From Oopsacas minuta (Eukaryota > Porifera > Hexactinellida > Lyssacinosida > Leucopsacidae), in contig JAKMXF010000002.1 of the NCBI GenBank assembly GCA_024704765.1, forward strand, positions 1 to 64,000: a stretch of 64,000 nucleotides of DNA, in the 5' to 3' direction. A model generated the notes under the pieces. It was not told the DNA's origin. It did not search any database and saw only the letters and a program-made list of their open reading frames with translations. A program made the translations under genes and the position numbers. This document shows, one piece after another, positions 21,935 to 32,970 of this stretch. Numbering within the stretch: position 1 is the stretch's first letter; every line of letters begins with the position of its first letter.

Positions 21935-24101
21935 TATGTTTCTAGCATTAAACGCACTATAATGACGTTCACTCTCTGCCGACGAAGTGGGTATTACAAA
22001 AACTCTTTTCGCCAACTGAGCAAGGTTATGATAAAGTATGTTTTTCTTCCCACCACTCGAGTGGATTGTACCCGACTCGAGGTTGTGGCACTTTTTCTAA
22101 ATTGTACTGAAACAGTTCGGTTTCAATTGTTCCTCTTAATGATTCAGAACATTGCATTCCATCGGTAGATTTTTGGGAGGCCATCTCAATACTGTAGAAC
22201 CAACTAAATGGATTTGTCTTCTTCTTTTTTGTAGGAGTAGCTTCGCCCATACATTCAGTTTCAGGTTCATTTGTAACATCTTTACTAGCACAACCCATAT
22301 CATCTAATGTTATATCTTCTGACAAAACGTGTATACTTTCTAACACTTGAACTAGAAATAAATTCCTATCCGCTACAGATGTCACAAAGGCAAAATATCT
22401 CAAAGAAGGATCTAAATAAGTAGCCACAAAGTGCAACATTCCCAAACTTGACCAAAATTTTTCAGTTAGAAACTTTAGGAACTTGGACTTTAAAGTCGTA
22501 ATGATCGTATTATCTGAATCATTAGGTTTCCATGTCTCATAAAGTGTGTAATATACTGGCAAGCCATTTTGAAGAGTCGGCACATTGGCAAATTCAAGCA
22601 TATCAAAGAAAGTAGATAAAGGCTCCAAAAAGTCTACCACATCACGCAGTAAATCAATATTTATACGCGAAATAAGATGTTCCCTTTTCCGGTTGCGTAA
22701 TTCAAACAATAACGCTTCACGACTTTTCAAAATTGAGACGAACATGTTTGATAAGCTTCTCCAAGGTCGAGTCAATCCTCCGTGCTTCAGAGTAGAAGGA
22801 AGGTTACTCTGTATTCCTGAAGAGTGGTTGACAAACCTTACCAATTCATGACAAAATTGATCAAGATACATTAACTCTTCGTTCAGTTGAAGAATTTCTT
22901 TCCAAGCTGAATCTATGACAGTATTTAATCTGTGACAAAGACAATCTACATGGGTTTTATCAGTTGTAGCTGCTATGATGTTTGAACCCTTATCGGTTGT
23001 ACATGGGGTGTCATAAATATCAAGGTTCAATTCGGATAAAATGGAGTCAATAGCTTGTTTAATATTGTATCCGGTATGCCGTTGCTCAAAGTATTCACAC
23101 TTATACATAGCGTGACATAATTCGTAGTCCTCAGTGATCCAGAAGACTGTAAAGTCCATAAAACTGTTCTTATTTACATCGTCTGTAGTAAGGTCTGTAG
23201 TAAATGAGACACATTTTTGCTGACCATACTGAGCAACTTTACATCGAATTAGTTCCTGACATTCCTTCATTTTCAAAAAGGTAGAACGTTGAATAGTTTG
23301 GCGACTATAGAGGAGATCAGCAACATCAATATTACCATATTTACTGCCCATCTGGACCATTAATTGGGCAAATTCACGAAGACCGACATTTTCCACAAAA
23401 TGAAAAGATGTCCCACCCTGTACTACCATCTTAACCTCTGCATCTTTGATTGCTTTACATTCAACATTGGGAAATTTGTGGTGAGCCGGTTTTAAGTAAG
23501 ACTTTAAGGTTGGCTGTAACGAGTTAGACAACGAAACGCAAGTTCTCATGTGGTCAATCATATTCTTCGTTCCAAATAATTTGACTGAATCGTCCTTTAC
23601 AGCTTTGTATTGGATACAACAGTAACATCGGTTACAACAACACCAGCCAAATATTTCTCTACCATCACTTTGCTCCAGAATTCGAAAAGATTTCCAACAT
23701 TCGGACTTGACCGATTTATCCAAATTCTCTTTTAATGTAACTTCATTCCTGCGAATAGCGTCGCGTAGAGAAGATGCAGACCATGACATCTAACTGAAAT
23801 ATATTAACTAATTGAATAATGTATATATATAAACTCATTGTAGATAAGTCCCGTGAACTTTATTCATAATTACTAAATATATTTGAAACTTGGCAATAGA
23901 ATAGTGAGATATGTGTGTAAGTAACTAAGGTATGGAAGTATTTTTAAGTACATACAAAATCAAAATAATGCGTAAGCCTATTAGTATACGACTAAATGGA
24001 CATAATAAACCATGGATAATCTGTTGGCATGTCTTAAGTATTTTTTGAAAATATCGCAATAATTATGAGTGATTTGCAAACTGAATAATCCATAAAAATT
24101 C

Positions 24102-24205
24102 CACATGGGTCATGGGTCACGGAGCCGTGACCCATGACCCATGTGACCCATCGATTTACGTGACCCATCTGACCCATGACCCATGACCCATCGACCCATG
24201 GTCCA
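24102..24205. repeat. right subterminal GACCCAT array of hAT 2
   Basis: Eight GACCCAT words on the plus strand plus two on the minus strand (ATGGGTC near 24,104-24,118) in about 100 bp. The main orientation is the same as in the left array rather than inverted. Confidence 0.8.
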
Positions 24206-24218
24206 CTCTGGCACATAT

Positions 24219-24344
24219 ATACATAGCATGGGAGAGAATGCGGAATTGACGCAATTGGAATTACAATGGAATGAAATACTTTCAATTACTTGAAAAAATG
24301 ATACTCTATCCTCTCATTAACACATTTGATCCTATAAATATATC
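24219..24344. other. short spacer between hAT 2 and mariner A
   Basis: About 125 bp of host or older repeat sequence; nothing recognised. Confidence 0.4.
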
Positions 24345-24729
24345 TACTTGGGGCATTCAAAAAGTTCCCATCCTTAGTTTGAGCAGCCAAACTCTACTCG
24401 AATAAATGAAATGCATAGTATATCCTAATAGTATCGTTTACCTATTTAATGCCCTTTAAGCATTTTACTCTAGCTATTATATATCCTTATATATTCTACT
24501 TTTAACCTAAGAGTCCACTTTTTCATGGCTTCAAAACACATATCGAGGAACACCGAACAACGAGCTTACATAAAGATTCGTACCGTACTCGGCGACAAAC
24601 CACTCCAGATACATGAGGATCTAGTCACGGTTTATCACGGCTATCTGTAGAGTATCCCACTATAAAGGAATTGGCATGTAAAGTAAAGGCAAGTAGGCGC
24701 AGCATGGAAGAACGGAAGACCAATCTTCG

Positions 24730-27656
24730 CACAATGGCACGACAGGTGGAAATTACTAAATATTTGACAGTGATATTTTAATATCTAATTAATCCTATCT
24801 TATTCAGCATACTCGAAAACCCAGAAATACAGCATATAATGATATTTGATAGTCTTACTTTTGAACAATAGTTATTTATAGATGAGTAACTTCAACATGA
24901 TGAAAACACAAAAATCAAGGTTTCTCAAAGTAGCCAAAGGAATTCGACACATATTCGTGTTTTAGTTTTGTTATGAATATTGTAGCCTGTCATATTGAAC
25001 TACTTTAAGTGGCCATTATAATGAAATACATGACTACTAAATTATACTATTAGTTTTTAGAATAAACTAGGTAGAAATTCCAAATATCTTTGGTGAATTT
25101 ATATTTGGTCAATTGAGTTTGAAATGGCACAACTATCTTTGCCTGTTGTTGCCCGTTGTAATTTGGATTATATTTTGAAGGAAGTTATATTTAAAATAAA
25201 ATAAACTTAGTTCTAGCCTGGCGTAACTTGGCGCTAATTGAGTTTTCAGCTATTTCTACTGGTCGTCCCGTAATTAACAGCCCTAATGTTAGCAACAAAT
25301 TTTATCTTTGTTTGATTATTAATTAGTTTCAATTTTACTCCGTCCTAATGAACAACAAAGAAGCCTTCAATTTCTATATGTCCAACTCGGAGAAAGCGTT
25401 TAGTACGATTGCTCGTGAGTTTATTACTAGATATAATCTTGAAGTGTCCAATTGTGACCTTTTCCGCCGATAATTTTGAATATTAAGTCTGAAAGAAAAA
25501 TATATTTGAAAAGAAGGACTTAGGAACTTGGGGGAATTGTTCTTTTGTAGGGATCCTCAAATGGATAACATTCCACAGTCTTCAAATGAAGATAGACCCT
25601 TCAAGGAATCTACAATTGTATTCAAGGAAGATTTTAGTCGAGTATCTCGGAAGCACATCAAACGAATTAAGTAATAAAGGTATGCGATATCGATTAGCCA
25701 ACCTGAGATTACATCTGGAAACTGTCACATAGCGGGAAGAAGTTTCACCTAAGATGATTTCTAGCTACTTACTGTTGTCGTATTCACATGAAGAGCATGA
25801 TGTTAGCACCGCGAATCTCAGCAAAAATGTAATTGCCGGGAGTAATAGATTAGGAATTTCAACAGGAAACTCTCTTTAGATTCGTCTTGCTTCTTACTAG
25901 ATTCATTAGAAATTGGGAAGTCAAAACACATCGACCTAAGACGTATATTAATTAATGAGGATATCGCACTACCTGGTTACAATAGAGTCGCAATCCATCG
26001 TAGTCAAATTTGCCTAATTGATGAGATGGACATAGTGGAAAGAGTATCCGGTTGGTATTGGCATTTCCCATCACAGATTACTCACCCACACAGTGAATAG
26101 GATAATATTCACAAATAGTTCCATTGACAGTGATGACCAATGACTTAAGATTCGGATATCTGATGGGTTAGATGGTCAGGTTCCCACCGGGTTTATCAAC
26201 AAGTAACATCCCATCCCGATTTAACAACCAAGAACTTTCTATTATTTGGATTTAAGGTGCTTTCTATCACCAATCACCAAGGAAAACTCCTCTGGAAGAA
26301 CTCTGTTCCGAAATCCCCATTCTCGATAAGGCCAATAACCATACTTGCTCTTCAAGAAAATCTAGAAAACGTAGGCTTCCTTAAGTCGACAATGGTCAAC
26401 AAGGAGACTGAGTACATCGAAAAAAATTGTCCTAAATTTGATTAGTGGTATCACTGCTAGTGTGCAAATTTTGCGTTCGTAAATTGATGGAAAAATGGCT
26501 CAAATTTTGAGTGATGCAGGAGGAGCTTGTTGTCAGTTTTGCACAACTACATTCGAGCAGATGTACGATTTAACTTTTGTCCAGGATGGCTTCCCATCAA
26601 CAGGTTTATCAGTGATGCAAAGATCATATTAGAAGAAGTTGATGAAGAGCGATTTCTCTCACTAAGTTCTAACGAAAGGTTTAATCTTACGCATGCACCT
26701 TTATCTGATATAGACATAATCCCAGGTTCAACATTACACGCATACCTTAGGTGTTTCAGTTGGCTTATGTTCCTGGTAAGCCATCTAACTGCTGGAGTGA
26801 CTAAATGGTCACCAACTTCTACTAAAATCCAATACACCAAGAGTTTTATTTGCGGTTGGTTATAGAAAAGTTGAATTTGATGATTGATTGTGCTTCTTCA
26901 CAAGGTGGAAATTCTACAACAGGAAATGTTGTGAGGCGATGCTTAGTGAGAAAAGATGATTGTGAGAGAGACTTCCTATACTGGATTTTGACAGTATTAC
27001 CATCTAATTACAAATAAGTGATCACTGATATCCACACCTACCTTGGAGCCATCCTACGGGTATATAATTCTAATAGGAGAATACACACAGACAAACTCTC
27101 ATTGGTATGTCGCGAACTTTATCAGCTGATTTTGACGCAATTTTCTTGGGCTAACATAACCCCTACAATGCACAAACTGTTAGTTCATGCAGCAAGCATT
27201 ATTTCTGATTATAATGATGGTTATGTACTGGAACAGTTATCAGAGGAAGGTCTGGAGTCAAGCAATAAGTTATTCAGAAGATTTAGAGAACGTTTGTCGA
27301 GGAAGTTTTCTTTTGAAGAAAACTTAAAAGATGTTTTTGCACGGATCATCTGCCAAAGTGATCCGATTCTTCCAATAACAGAGAAATTCGGAAAAGTGCC
27401 TCAAGTAACAGCGATACACTTAGTAAACAAGATCTTATTGTTAATTCTCTCATAATAGAGGATAATTAAGTGTATTTCTAAAACTATATTGACATTCTAA
27501 CGACGTCATAACTCGTGATTCCGAAGCTGTATATAAATTCTGATAGTGTAAATCTGTTGTATAGGGTAGATAACCTATACGTCAATAATACATCGTACAT
27601 GCGTATCTGTTACGTAAATTGCTATTCCCACCAAACCGTCATTTCGTGCCACTATG
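24730..27656 (+). mobile_element. Transib element 2, complete with 5-bp target duplication
   Basis: Left end CACAATGGCACGA and right end TCGTGCCACTATG are inverted repeats (11 of 13). The outer seven bases, CACAATG/CATAGTG, resemble Transib ends and the RSS heptamer CACAGTG. The 5-mer CTTCG is duplicated exactly at 24,725-24,729 and 27,657-27,661, and 5 bp is the Transib duplication length. Excision with one copy rejoins the two halves of mariner A. Length 2,927 bp, all degraded coding sequence and flanks. Confidence 0.92.
25880..27455 (+). pseudogene. Transib (RAG1-family) transposase, broken copy 2
   Basis: Pieces in order: N-terminal segment 'LDSLEIGKSKHIDLRRI' (about 25,890-25,970; matches the fragment at 60.4 kb), catalytic-Asp segment 'ISDGLDG' (near 26,155-26,175), 'LLWKNSVPKSPFSIRPI' (26,257-26,445), a zinc-binding 'CCQFCTT' stretch (near 26,530, in another frame), 'THAPLSDIDIIPGSTLHAYL' (26,527-26,865), and the C-terminal domain (27,018-27,455) with 'ITPTMHKLLVHAASII' and 'LSEEGLESSNKLFRRFRERL'. 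That last helix aligns with the catalytic-Glu region of Transib and of RAG1 (RAG1 has 'SEGNESGNKLFRRFR'). At least four frame breaks. No RAG2-like kelch sequence is seen. Confidence 0.88.
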
Positions 27657-27667
27657 CTTCGCTACCA

Positions 27668-27715
27668 CCCCCGAAATTGCCCCCGAAATTGCCCCCGAAA
27701 TTGCCTCCGAAATTC
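27668..27715 (+). repeat. 12-bp in-frame tandem repeat in mariner A
   Basis: Four copies of CCCCGAAATTGC-like units, encoding repeated Pro-Glu-Ile-Ala in the mariner linker between the two HTH modules. It begins seven bases after the Transib right-hand duplication. Confidence 0.85.
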
Positions 27716-28237
27716 TGGAACTTTTGGATATTGACCCCCATTTGAGCTTTAAAGAGATTGCCCTAATCTTGGACATCTCACTGGGATGTGTTCATATGAA
27801 TCTACACGATTATTTCGAATATCAAACGATTCAAGAACTCAAGGAATCAAACTTCTCTACCATAATCCCAGACCTAATAATTCAAAATACCTTAGCGAAG
27901 CCATTGAGGGTATCGGGTTTGAAACGATGGAACAGCCTCCGTATTCACCAAATCTATCACGTTGTGATTTCTGACTATTTCCTGAGCAGAAGAAACATCT
28001 CTGAGAACGGAGATTTCATACCAGACAAGAGCTAGCTTACGGAATTTGTTACTACCTCAATTCAGTGGACAGAGACGAGAATAGTAAAATAAATTTTCGA
28101 AGTGAGTTGAAAGGCTACAACAATGCATATATATAAACGAAGAGTATTTCAAATGTTTTATGTAGAAATTTGATTAGTAAGATGTTATAGTGTCAAGATA
28201 TTAAACAAAGATGGGAACTTTTTGAATACCCTAAGTA

Positions 28238-29808
28238 TGTGACTTGAGTGCATGTACTGAAACTATATCAATGAAATTCTCATTAACTCTCGTAGTTGTG
28301 AAGTGGTGGGGCATATGCCCCACCTAGCTCTACCCACGTTACCCCTATGTTGCACATACAAGGAACCTGCATAAACCAACGCTTTTGGGACATGAAAGTT
28401 TGTCTGTTTAGCAAATTGAATGATTATCCAGATGGATTTGTATTGCAGTAAGCGATATCAGATCAGAAATACTCGGATTGTTGAGGTTTTCTGGAGTATA
28501 CAGTTTTAGGTATATGCAGGTTCACTGTACTACTTCATTTTCGACCACATATTTAGTGTTGCCCCCCGAGAAAAATGACACAAAGCCAAGTCATACTCAA
28601 TGACCTTTCTACACCCTCAATATCAAAATGGGAGAGTTTGGCGAGTGAGCTCCAGCCTATATGCAGAGCGTTCGTCAATGCTCTGAATTGTACATGGCAT
28701 CTTATATATACTGCAAATCAAACTATTTATATAGGAAATATATGGAATCAAGTCACTATGCGTTAATAAAACAATTCTAGCTTCTTTACTTCGTCTCAAA
28801 TAGTGCAGCCCAACTGATTCCCTACCACATGTTCGTAGGAGACTGTCCGGCGGGTCAGAATTCAACCGGACAAACATTTGGAGTGCTAATACAAATACTA
28901 TAGTCAACCGCACAAAGTTTTGTCGCTCAAAAATTTGTCTAGGTCGTACGGCTCTGGCCACATGATCAACTAGTAGATGGCTGAGAGTTTACTTGATGGC
29001 GGTTCACACCAACCATAGTTGGTGCAGCTGAAATAAGGAGATGTCCTAATTACATGGAGGATGTGCAACGTCCGTCCGTCAGTCTATTTGCGCTGCCTTG
29101 CGAAATCTAACCGTAGATTTCCATGAAAATTGGTATATACATATAGATTTTGGGTCGGAGATTTGCACTTCAGGTATGAATTTTTCTCATTATCTATGTA
29201 AAACTAAAAAACACGGTAGTTTCAACATGTTGGCAGGGGTAATTGGGTAGGTAAGGTTCAATTTTGAGATTTCAGCAGTAGGTAACTAATTCGCAAATTT
29301 ATATATGATGAACAAGTATATTTAAAAATGTTGCCAGGAAAATTCACGAAAGTTATTCAAAACAGTGTGAGACCACCCAAATTGTAATTATTAATTAGAT
29401 GAATAGATTAAGGGGATTATGAATACTAGATATCGAATAGTATAATGCTTAATTCAATAACAACAAATTATATTTATGATCACTGATATTTTTTGAATAA
29501 ACTGAATGCACTGAAAATTTATTGAGCAAATCCAATTTTTATCTTGCAATTTCTCCGAACAATCCTTAAGAATACTTAGGGAATGGGATTTCAGAATACA
29601 GGACGATCTCGCTTTGTGTGCATAAAGGATGATCGGGATTCGGGAAAATATTTCAGAATGCATCAATTTCCATAGAAATGCATTTGGCTTACCGGGGAAT
29701 GGCATCTTTTTTGATTAGGTAACCGATTACTGGTAGGCAAGCTAAACATATTGCCGAGCATTGACTACGAAGACATACTTTAATCGGAAATTTCCTATTC
29801 ATACGCAA
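28238..29808. other. no gene recognised
   Basis: Contains a GGGGCATATGCCCC palindrome near 28,308 next to CACCTAGCTCTACCC, resembling a hAT end, and a small hairpin CACCAACCATAGTTGGTG near 29,007. No coding family recognised. Confidence 0.4.
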
Positions 29809-30128
29809 GTGCGTACCCAAGGGCCTACCGGCAGGCCAGAATATTAATTCTGCCAACACTGTTACAAGCCCTGTTGCAGGCCCCTAGGTTCATAAGCATC
29901 CCTTACTCTACAAATATAATTGTCCTTATTGCTTTTTAGGAACCCTTATGATTTGAGTTATATGTTTTGGCCATAATATTGTTCTTAGGATTTACTTGTA
30001 GTGAAATTCCAATCACATGATAGATACGGTAGACCATCTCTAATCCGAGCCTGACTATATATATTGGGCCTGCAGAAATAGCGCAGGCTCTAAGAAGGCT
30101 CACTTTGTCAAACCTGGCTACGCCCTTG
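29809..30128. mobile_element. possible hAT MITE upstream of Rho
   Basis: Ends CAAGTGCGTACCCAAGG and CCTGGCTACGCCCTTG are inverted (13 of 16), similar to common hAT ends, but flanking 8-mers do not match. It would end about 100 bp before the Rho start codon, inside the likely promoter. Confidence 0.4.
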
Positions 30129-30231
30129 TTTAAACTGAATTATATCCACATATCGACATCTCTCCTTTAATAATTGAATTTTTTCGGATTCCTTGATTAG
30201 TTATTATCTTTACTATTGTTGGTCCTAGTTA

Positions 30232-30813
30232 ATGTCTACTATCCGTAAAAAGCTTGTCATCGTTGGTGATGGTGCCTGTGGAAAAACCTGTTTGCTAATC
30301 GTCTTTTCTAAAGATCAATTTCCCGAAATATATGTTCCCACTGTTTTTGAAAGCTACGTTGCCGATATTGAAGTTGATGATCGTTGCGTGGAACTAGCAT
30401 TGTGGGATACTGCAGGTCAAGAAGAATATGATCGCCTGAGACCTCTTTCATATCCTGACACTGATGTTGTTCTGATGTGTTATTCTATCGATAACCCGGA
30501 TTCTCTTGAAAATATTGAAGAAAAATGGGTTCCGGAAGTTCGCCATTTCTGTCCTACAGTTCCCATCATCCTCATTGGGAATAAAAAAGATCTGCGATTT
30601 AATCCCGATACTATCAGGGAATTAGCAGTACAGAAAATGGAGCCTGTTCGTAGCGAAAATGGAAGACTTGTTTCTTCACGTATCGGCGCATATGACTTTT
30701 TAGAGTGTTCTGCCAAGACAAAGGAAGGTGTTAAGGAGGTATTTGAAGCTGCTACGCTTGCAGCTCTAAAATCTAAAAAATCTCAAAAGAAGAAAAGGTG
30801 TTTGTTCCTCTAA
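30232..30813 (+). CDS. Rho1: Rho1/RhoA-family small GTPase, intronless
   Basis: A 193-codon intact frame from ATG 30,232 to TAA 30,811-30,813; length equals RhoA. It switches between GTP and GDP to control actin and contractility. Visible motifs: P-loop 'GDGACGKT' (12-19), switch I 'YVPTVF' with Thr37, switch II 'DTAGQE' (59-64, Gln63 present), 'NKKD' (117-120), 'ECSAK' (159-163), a lysine-rich hypervariable tail and C-terminal CLFL, a CAAX box expected to be geranylgeranylated (last residue Leu). The Rho insert helix is present but diverged. Ser replaces the usual Asn at residue 41. No introns, so it may be a retrocopy or a paralogue; no poly-A tract or flanking duplication was seen. It is the only intact cellular gene in the window. 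Confidence 0.95.
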   Translation: MSTIRKKLVIVGDGACGKTCLLIVFSKDQFPEIYVPTVFESYVADIEVDDRCVELALWDTAGQEEYDRLRPLSYPDTDVVLMCYSIDNPDSLENIEEKWVPEVRHFCPTVPIILIGNKKDLRFNPDTIRELAVQKMEPVRSENGRLVSSRIGAYDFLECSAKTKEGVKEVFEAATLAALKSKKSQKKKRCLFL

Positions 30814-30842
30814 AGTTTAATAGCACTCTCATGTTCTTGAGT

Positions 30843-30848
30843 ATTAAA
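30843..30848 (+). promoter_or_regulatory. possible polyadenylation signal of Rho
   Basis: ATTAAA, 30 bases after the Rho stop codon, is a common variant of AATAAA. In AT-rich DNA such hexamers occur by chance, so support is weak. Confidence 0.35.
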
Positions 30849-32355
30849 TTGTGTAAAATTTCAATTCTGTTTGTATTTACAATTTTACTTTGGTGAATAT
30901 TTTAGGATGTAATATTTTAGTCTGCCCAATCTATAAGTGCTGTTCGTGCCGAATATCTTTATTATAGTTTTAGCAAATGTTATACTTATTCCGTTTGAAA
31001 TTTGAACCATTATCTAGCCCATCTCATGGCAGACGGATTTGAATATTGTTACAAGTTACTCTAGACAGTGCACCCACCTGAGCCATAGCTTCGTGATACA
31101 AAAATTTCTACCTCCCATCAGAGAATGATAGCATTTTAGGCCTCACAACTGATTATGGATATTGGACCAGGGATGCACGACCAGCCGAACTTAATTGTTA
31201 ATTAATTGGGAGTAATCATCATTGAATGGTATGATAACTTATTCTAAGCCATGTATTTGTGTCTTTAGCCATTTTTCCCAAGACATCTTATTTGTGCTTT
31301 CAAAGTTTACTTTGTTATTCACCCATAAATACAAAAATTTCCATTTTCAAATTTTTATTAACCCATTAATGGCAAATTTTTCTTGTAATATATATGGGGT
31401 TTGAAATATTTATGAACTTGACTTCCTACGTCTGTGTTTTCTAGCTTTATGCATCGATTTCTACATTTACAATCCCTAGTGTGTTCAGGCTCCAGTTTCT
31501 GCCAACGAACAACAATTGCCGATATTTTGAATACCACAAGTGACAGATGAACTCAGAAACTATTTGCTCTCGGCTTTACACCAAGATGTTGCTAACCTCA
31601 AGACTCTTTACTTGTGGTTCAAGCATTTCAGGGAGGGCAACATTTAGTGTCCACAATTACACTAGAGTACCTACTGGAGATGGCACTTGTTGAGAACCCC
31701 CTCGCAATATGGAAAGCTGAAGAAGGTATGGACCGTCTAATTTATCTGGATGCCCAGTTTTCTATTCGACACGGTCTACTACCAATTGCCTTGGAACCTC
31801 TTCTCAAATAAATGATCATCAACTCCTTTCCCAAGCTATGAATCTCAGCCTGATATCAAATACTGAAGAGAATACGAAATTTCTGTTTACCCGATTCCAG
31901 GATTTTCATGCTTCGAAACCATTTATTTACGTATTTCTAAATTTATGTTCAATTTGGTATCTTAATTCCCATACTATGATATTTGTGCGCCACAGCAAGT
32001 TTTAACCAGGAATTTCTGGCTCAACACTTCTTGCAAGGATTCTGTTGGAATACTTTTTATACCGTAACACATTGATCATATATTAATTTGAATCTAGCGT
32101 TCGGTACTATATGTCCTTATAGCTGCTGAACTGGCGCTTTTATGTGCCGCCAAGCACCTTGATAAACCCTTCCGCCCTAGATAACAACTGTATGGCAGTT
32201 GATGGATACTTGTTAGTAGCAATTAATCTGTTGGTAAATCCATACGATTGTGGTGAAACATTTATAGGAGTTTCCTGAGTGAAACTCGCCAAATGTAACT
32301 AGATGAGACCCCATTTACCATATTCTGATTAACTAAATAGCGATTCAAATTATTA
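30849..32355. other. no gene recognised
   Basis: AT-rich. A 65-codon frame at 31,614-31,811 was examined and not recognised. No exon-like conservation next to Rho was seen. Confidence 0.4.
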
Positions 32356-32480
32356 CAGTAGAACCTCGTTTGCACGAACACGGTTAATACGAATTTGCGG
32401 ATAATATGAACAAATAGGTATACAATATCATGTCCCTACAATGGTTTTTCAATTGATATTGCCCCCGGATATGAAGTACA
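32356..32480. mobile_element. pogo-type MITE fragment
   Basis: Begins after TA (32,354-32,355) with CAGTAGAACCTCGTTTGC, then 'GAACACGG-TAATACGAAT' repeats also found at 43.7 kb. The right end was not located, so the limit is approximate. Confidence 0.5.
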
Positions 32481-32676
32481 AATTTCGTAGGTTCGCTCAT
32501 GAAGTGAAGTGGTTTCGGACCCAGATCGAGAACCACTGTCCTAATGGTTGAAATACATGGAAAATCAGAAATACATTACTAGGGTGCATGGGCGTAGCTA
32601 TGGCTTGCTGGCAACTCCAGTAGAAACACCATCTGTACATATTGCATCCGTGGTGTAGTACATTCTGCTATGTCTA

Positions 32677-32970
32677 CAGTGTAGCCTCGTTAATAGGAAC
32701 ACCAACCGGCGGTAAAAATTATTTGCTCTTCCAGAGTTCGCATTAACTGTAATACCAATTGGTTCGTTCAATCCGGTAAATATTATTACCCTTGTTATAT
32801 TAATTAGGTCCCCTTGTAGTTATACTTGAAACACGATGTACTTATAGTATTTCTTTTTGTTTTCTGTTATTTAGGCGAGTAGAATTGATAATCCGGTAGC
32901 TGGAGGAATATCATGTGTTCCTAACCCAAGATGCCTGGGTTGGTACTTTCATTAACGAGGATTCATCTCA
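32677..32970. mobile_element. pogo-type MITE
   Basis: Left end CAGTGTAGCCTCGTTAATAG after TA; right end CATTAACGAGGATTCATCTC is its imperfect inverse. No transposase frame. It belongs to the CAGTRGARYCTCG family found across the window. Confidence 0.6.

Larger units (their letters stand above)
20467..23789 (-). pseudogene. hAT transposase with BED-like finger, one frameshift, split by Tc1
   Basis: 587 uninterrupted codons from ATG 23,789 ('MSWSASSLRDAI'), then one +1-type frameshift near 22,026 and a 5' portion of the dimerisation domain ('IPTSSAESERHYSAFNARN', to 21,937). The Tc1 insertion follows, and the last 30 codons ('NHLNPETVQAISVVLDGYNN', stop at 20,467) lie on its far side. The finger is cysteine-rich ('GWCCCNRCYCC', about residues 48-58) with a late His-Cys pair. 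Catalytic-core landmarks: 'FTTDLTTDD', 'HTGYNIKQAI', 'PCTTDKGSNII', 'CLCHRLNTVID' and 'GLTRPWRSLSNM'. Apart from the shift and the insertion it is remarkably intact. Confidence 0.92.
20196..24210 (-). mobile_element. hAT element 2 with GACCCAT arrays
   Basis: Ends CAGGGCGGACCATGGGTC and GACCCATGGTCCACTCTG are inverted (16 of 18), flanked by a perfect 8-bp duplication GCACATAT at 20,188-20,195 and 24,211-24,218. Both subterminal regions are packed with GACCCAT words. The element is 4,015 bp because a 1.38-kb Tc1 element lies inside the last part of its transposase frame. Confidence 0.96.
24524..28035 (+). pseudogene. mariner transposase, broken, split by Transib 2
   Basis: Start at ATG 24,524 ('MASKHISRNTEQRAYIKIRTVLG'-type mariner N-terminus; stop after about 40 codons). 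After the Transib the sequence resumes at 27,662 with a proline-rich stretch expanded by a 12-bp repeat, the second HTH ('SFKEIALILDISLGCVH'), and then a deletion to the catalytic end, where the second and third Asp regions are eroded ('MEQPPYSPNLSRCDF' in one frame, 27,930-27,974). The first catalytic Asp region is missing. A dead copy. Comparison with mariner B at 37.6-38.2 kb supports the assignment. Confidence 0.8.
24347..28235 (+). mobile_element. mariner A, interrupted by Transib 2
   Basis: Inverted ends CTTGGGGCATTCAAAAAGTT and AACTTTTTGAATACCCTAAG, flanked by TA at 24,345-24,346 and 28,236-28,237. Its own sequence amounts to about 957 bp; the rest is the Transib at 24,730-27,656. The same family is seen at 37.4 kb (mariner B). 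Confidence 0.93.

Noticed and set aside
25880-27455. RAG1 gene or RAG1-RAG2 locus
   Set aside because: Flanked by Transib ends and 5-bp duplication, frames broken, and no RAG2-like sequence.
20160-28345. One large hAT-like element with ends near 20,160 and 28,345
   Set aside because: The two end-like strings are only loosely inverted, no duplication was found, and the interior is explained by separate elements.
29809-30128. Promoter or 5' exon of Rho supplied by a transposon
   Set aside because: The element itself is only tentative and no splice or TATA evidence could be tied to it.
31614-31811. 65-codon frame as a gene
   Set aside because: No recognised motif, no homologous copy in the window, and length compatible with chance.
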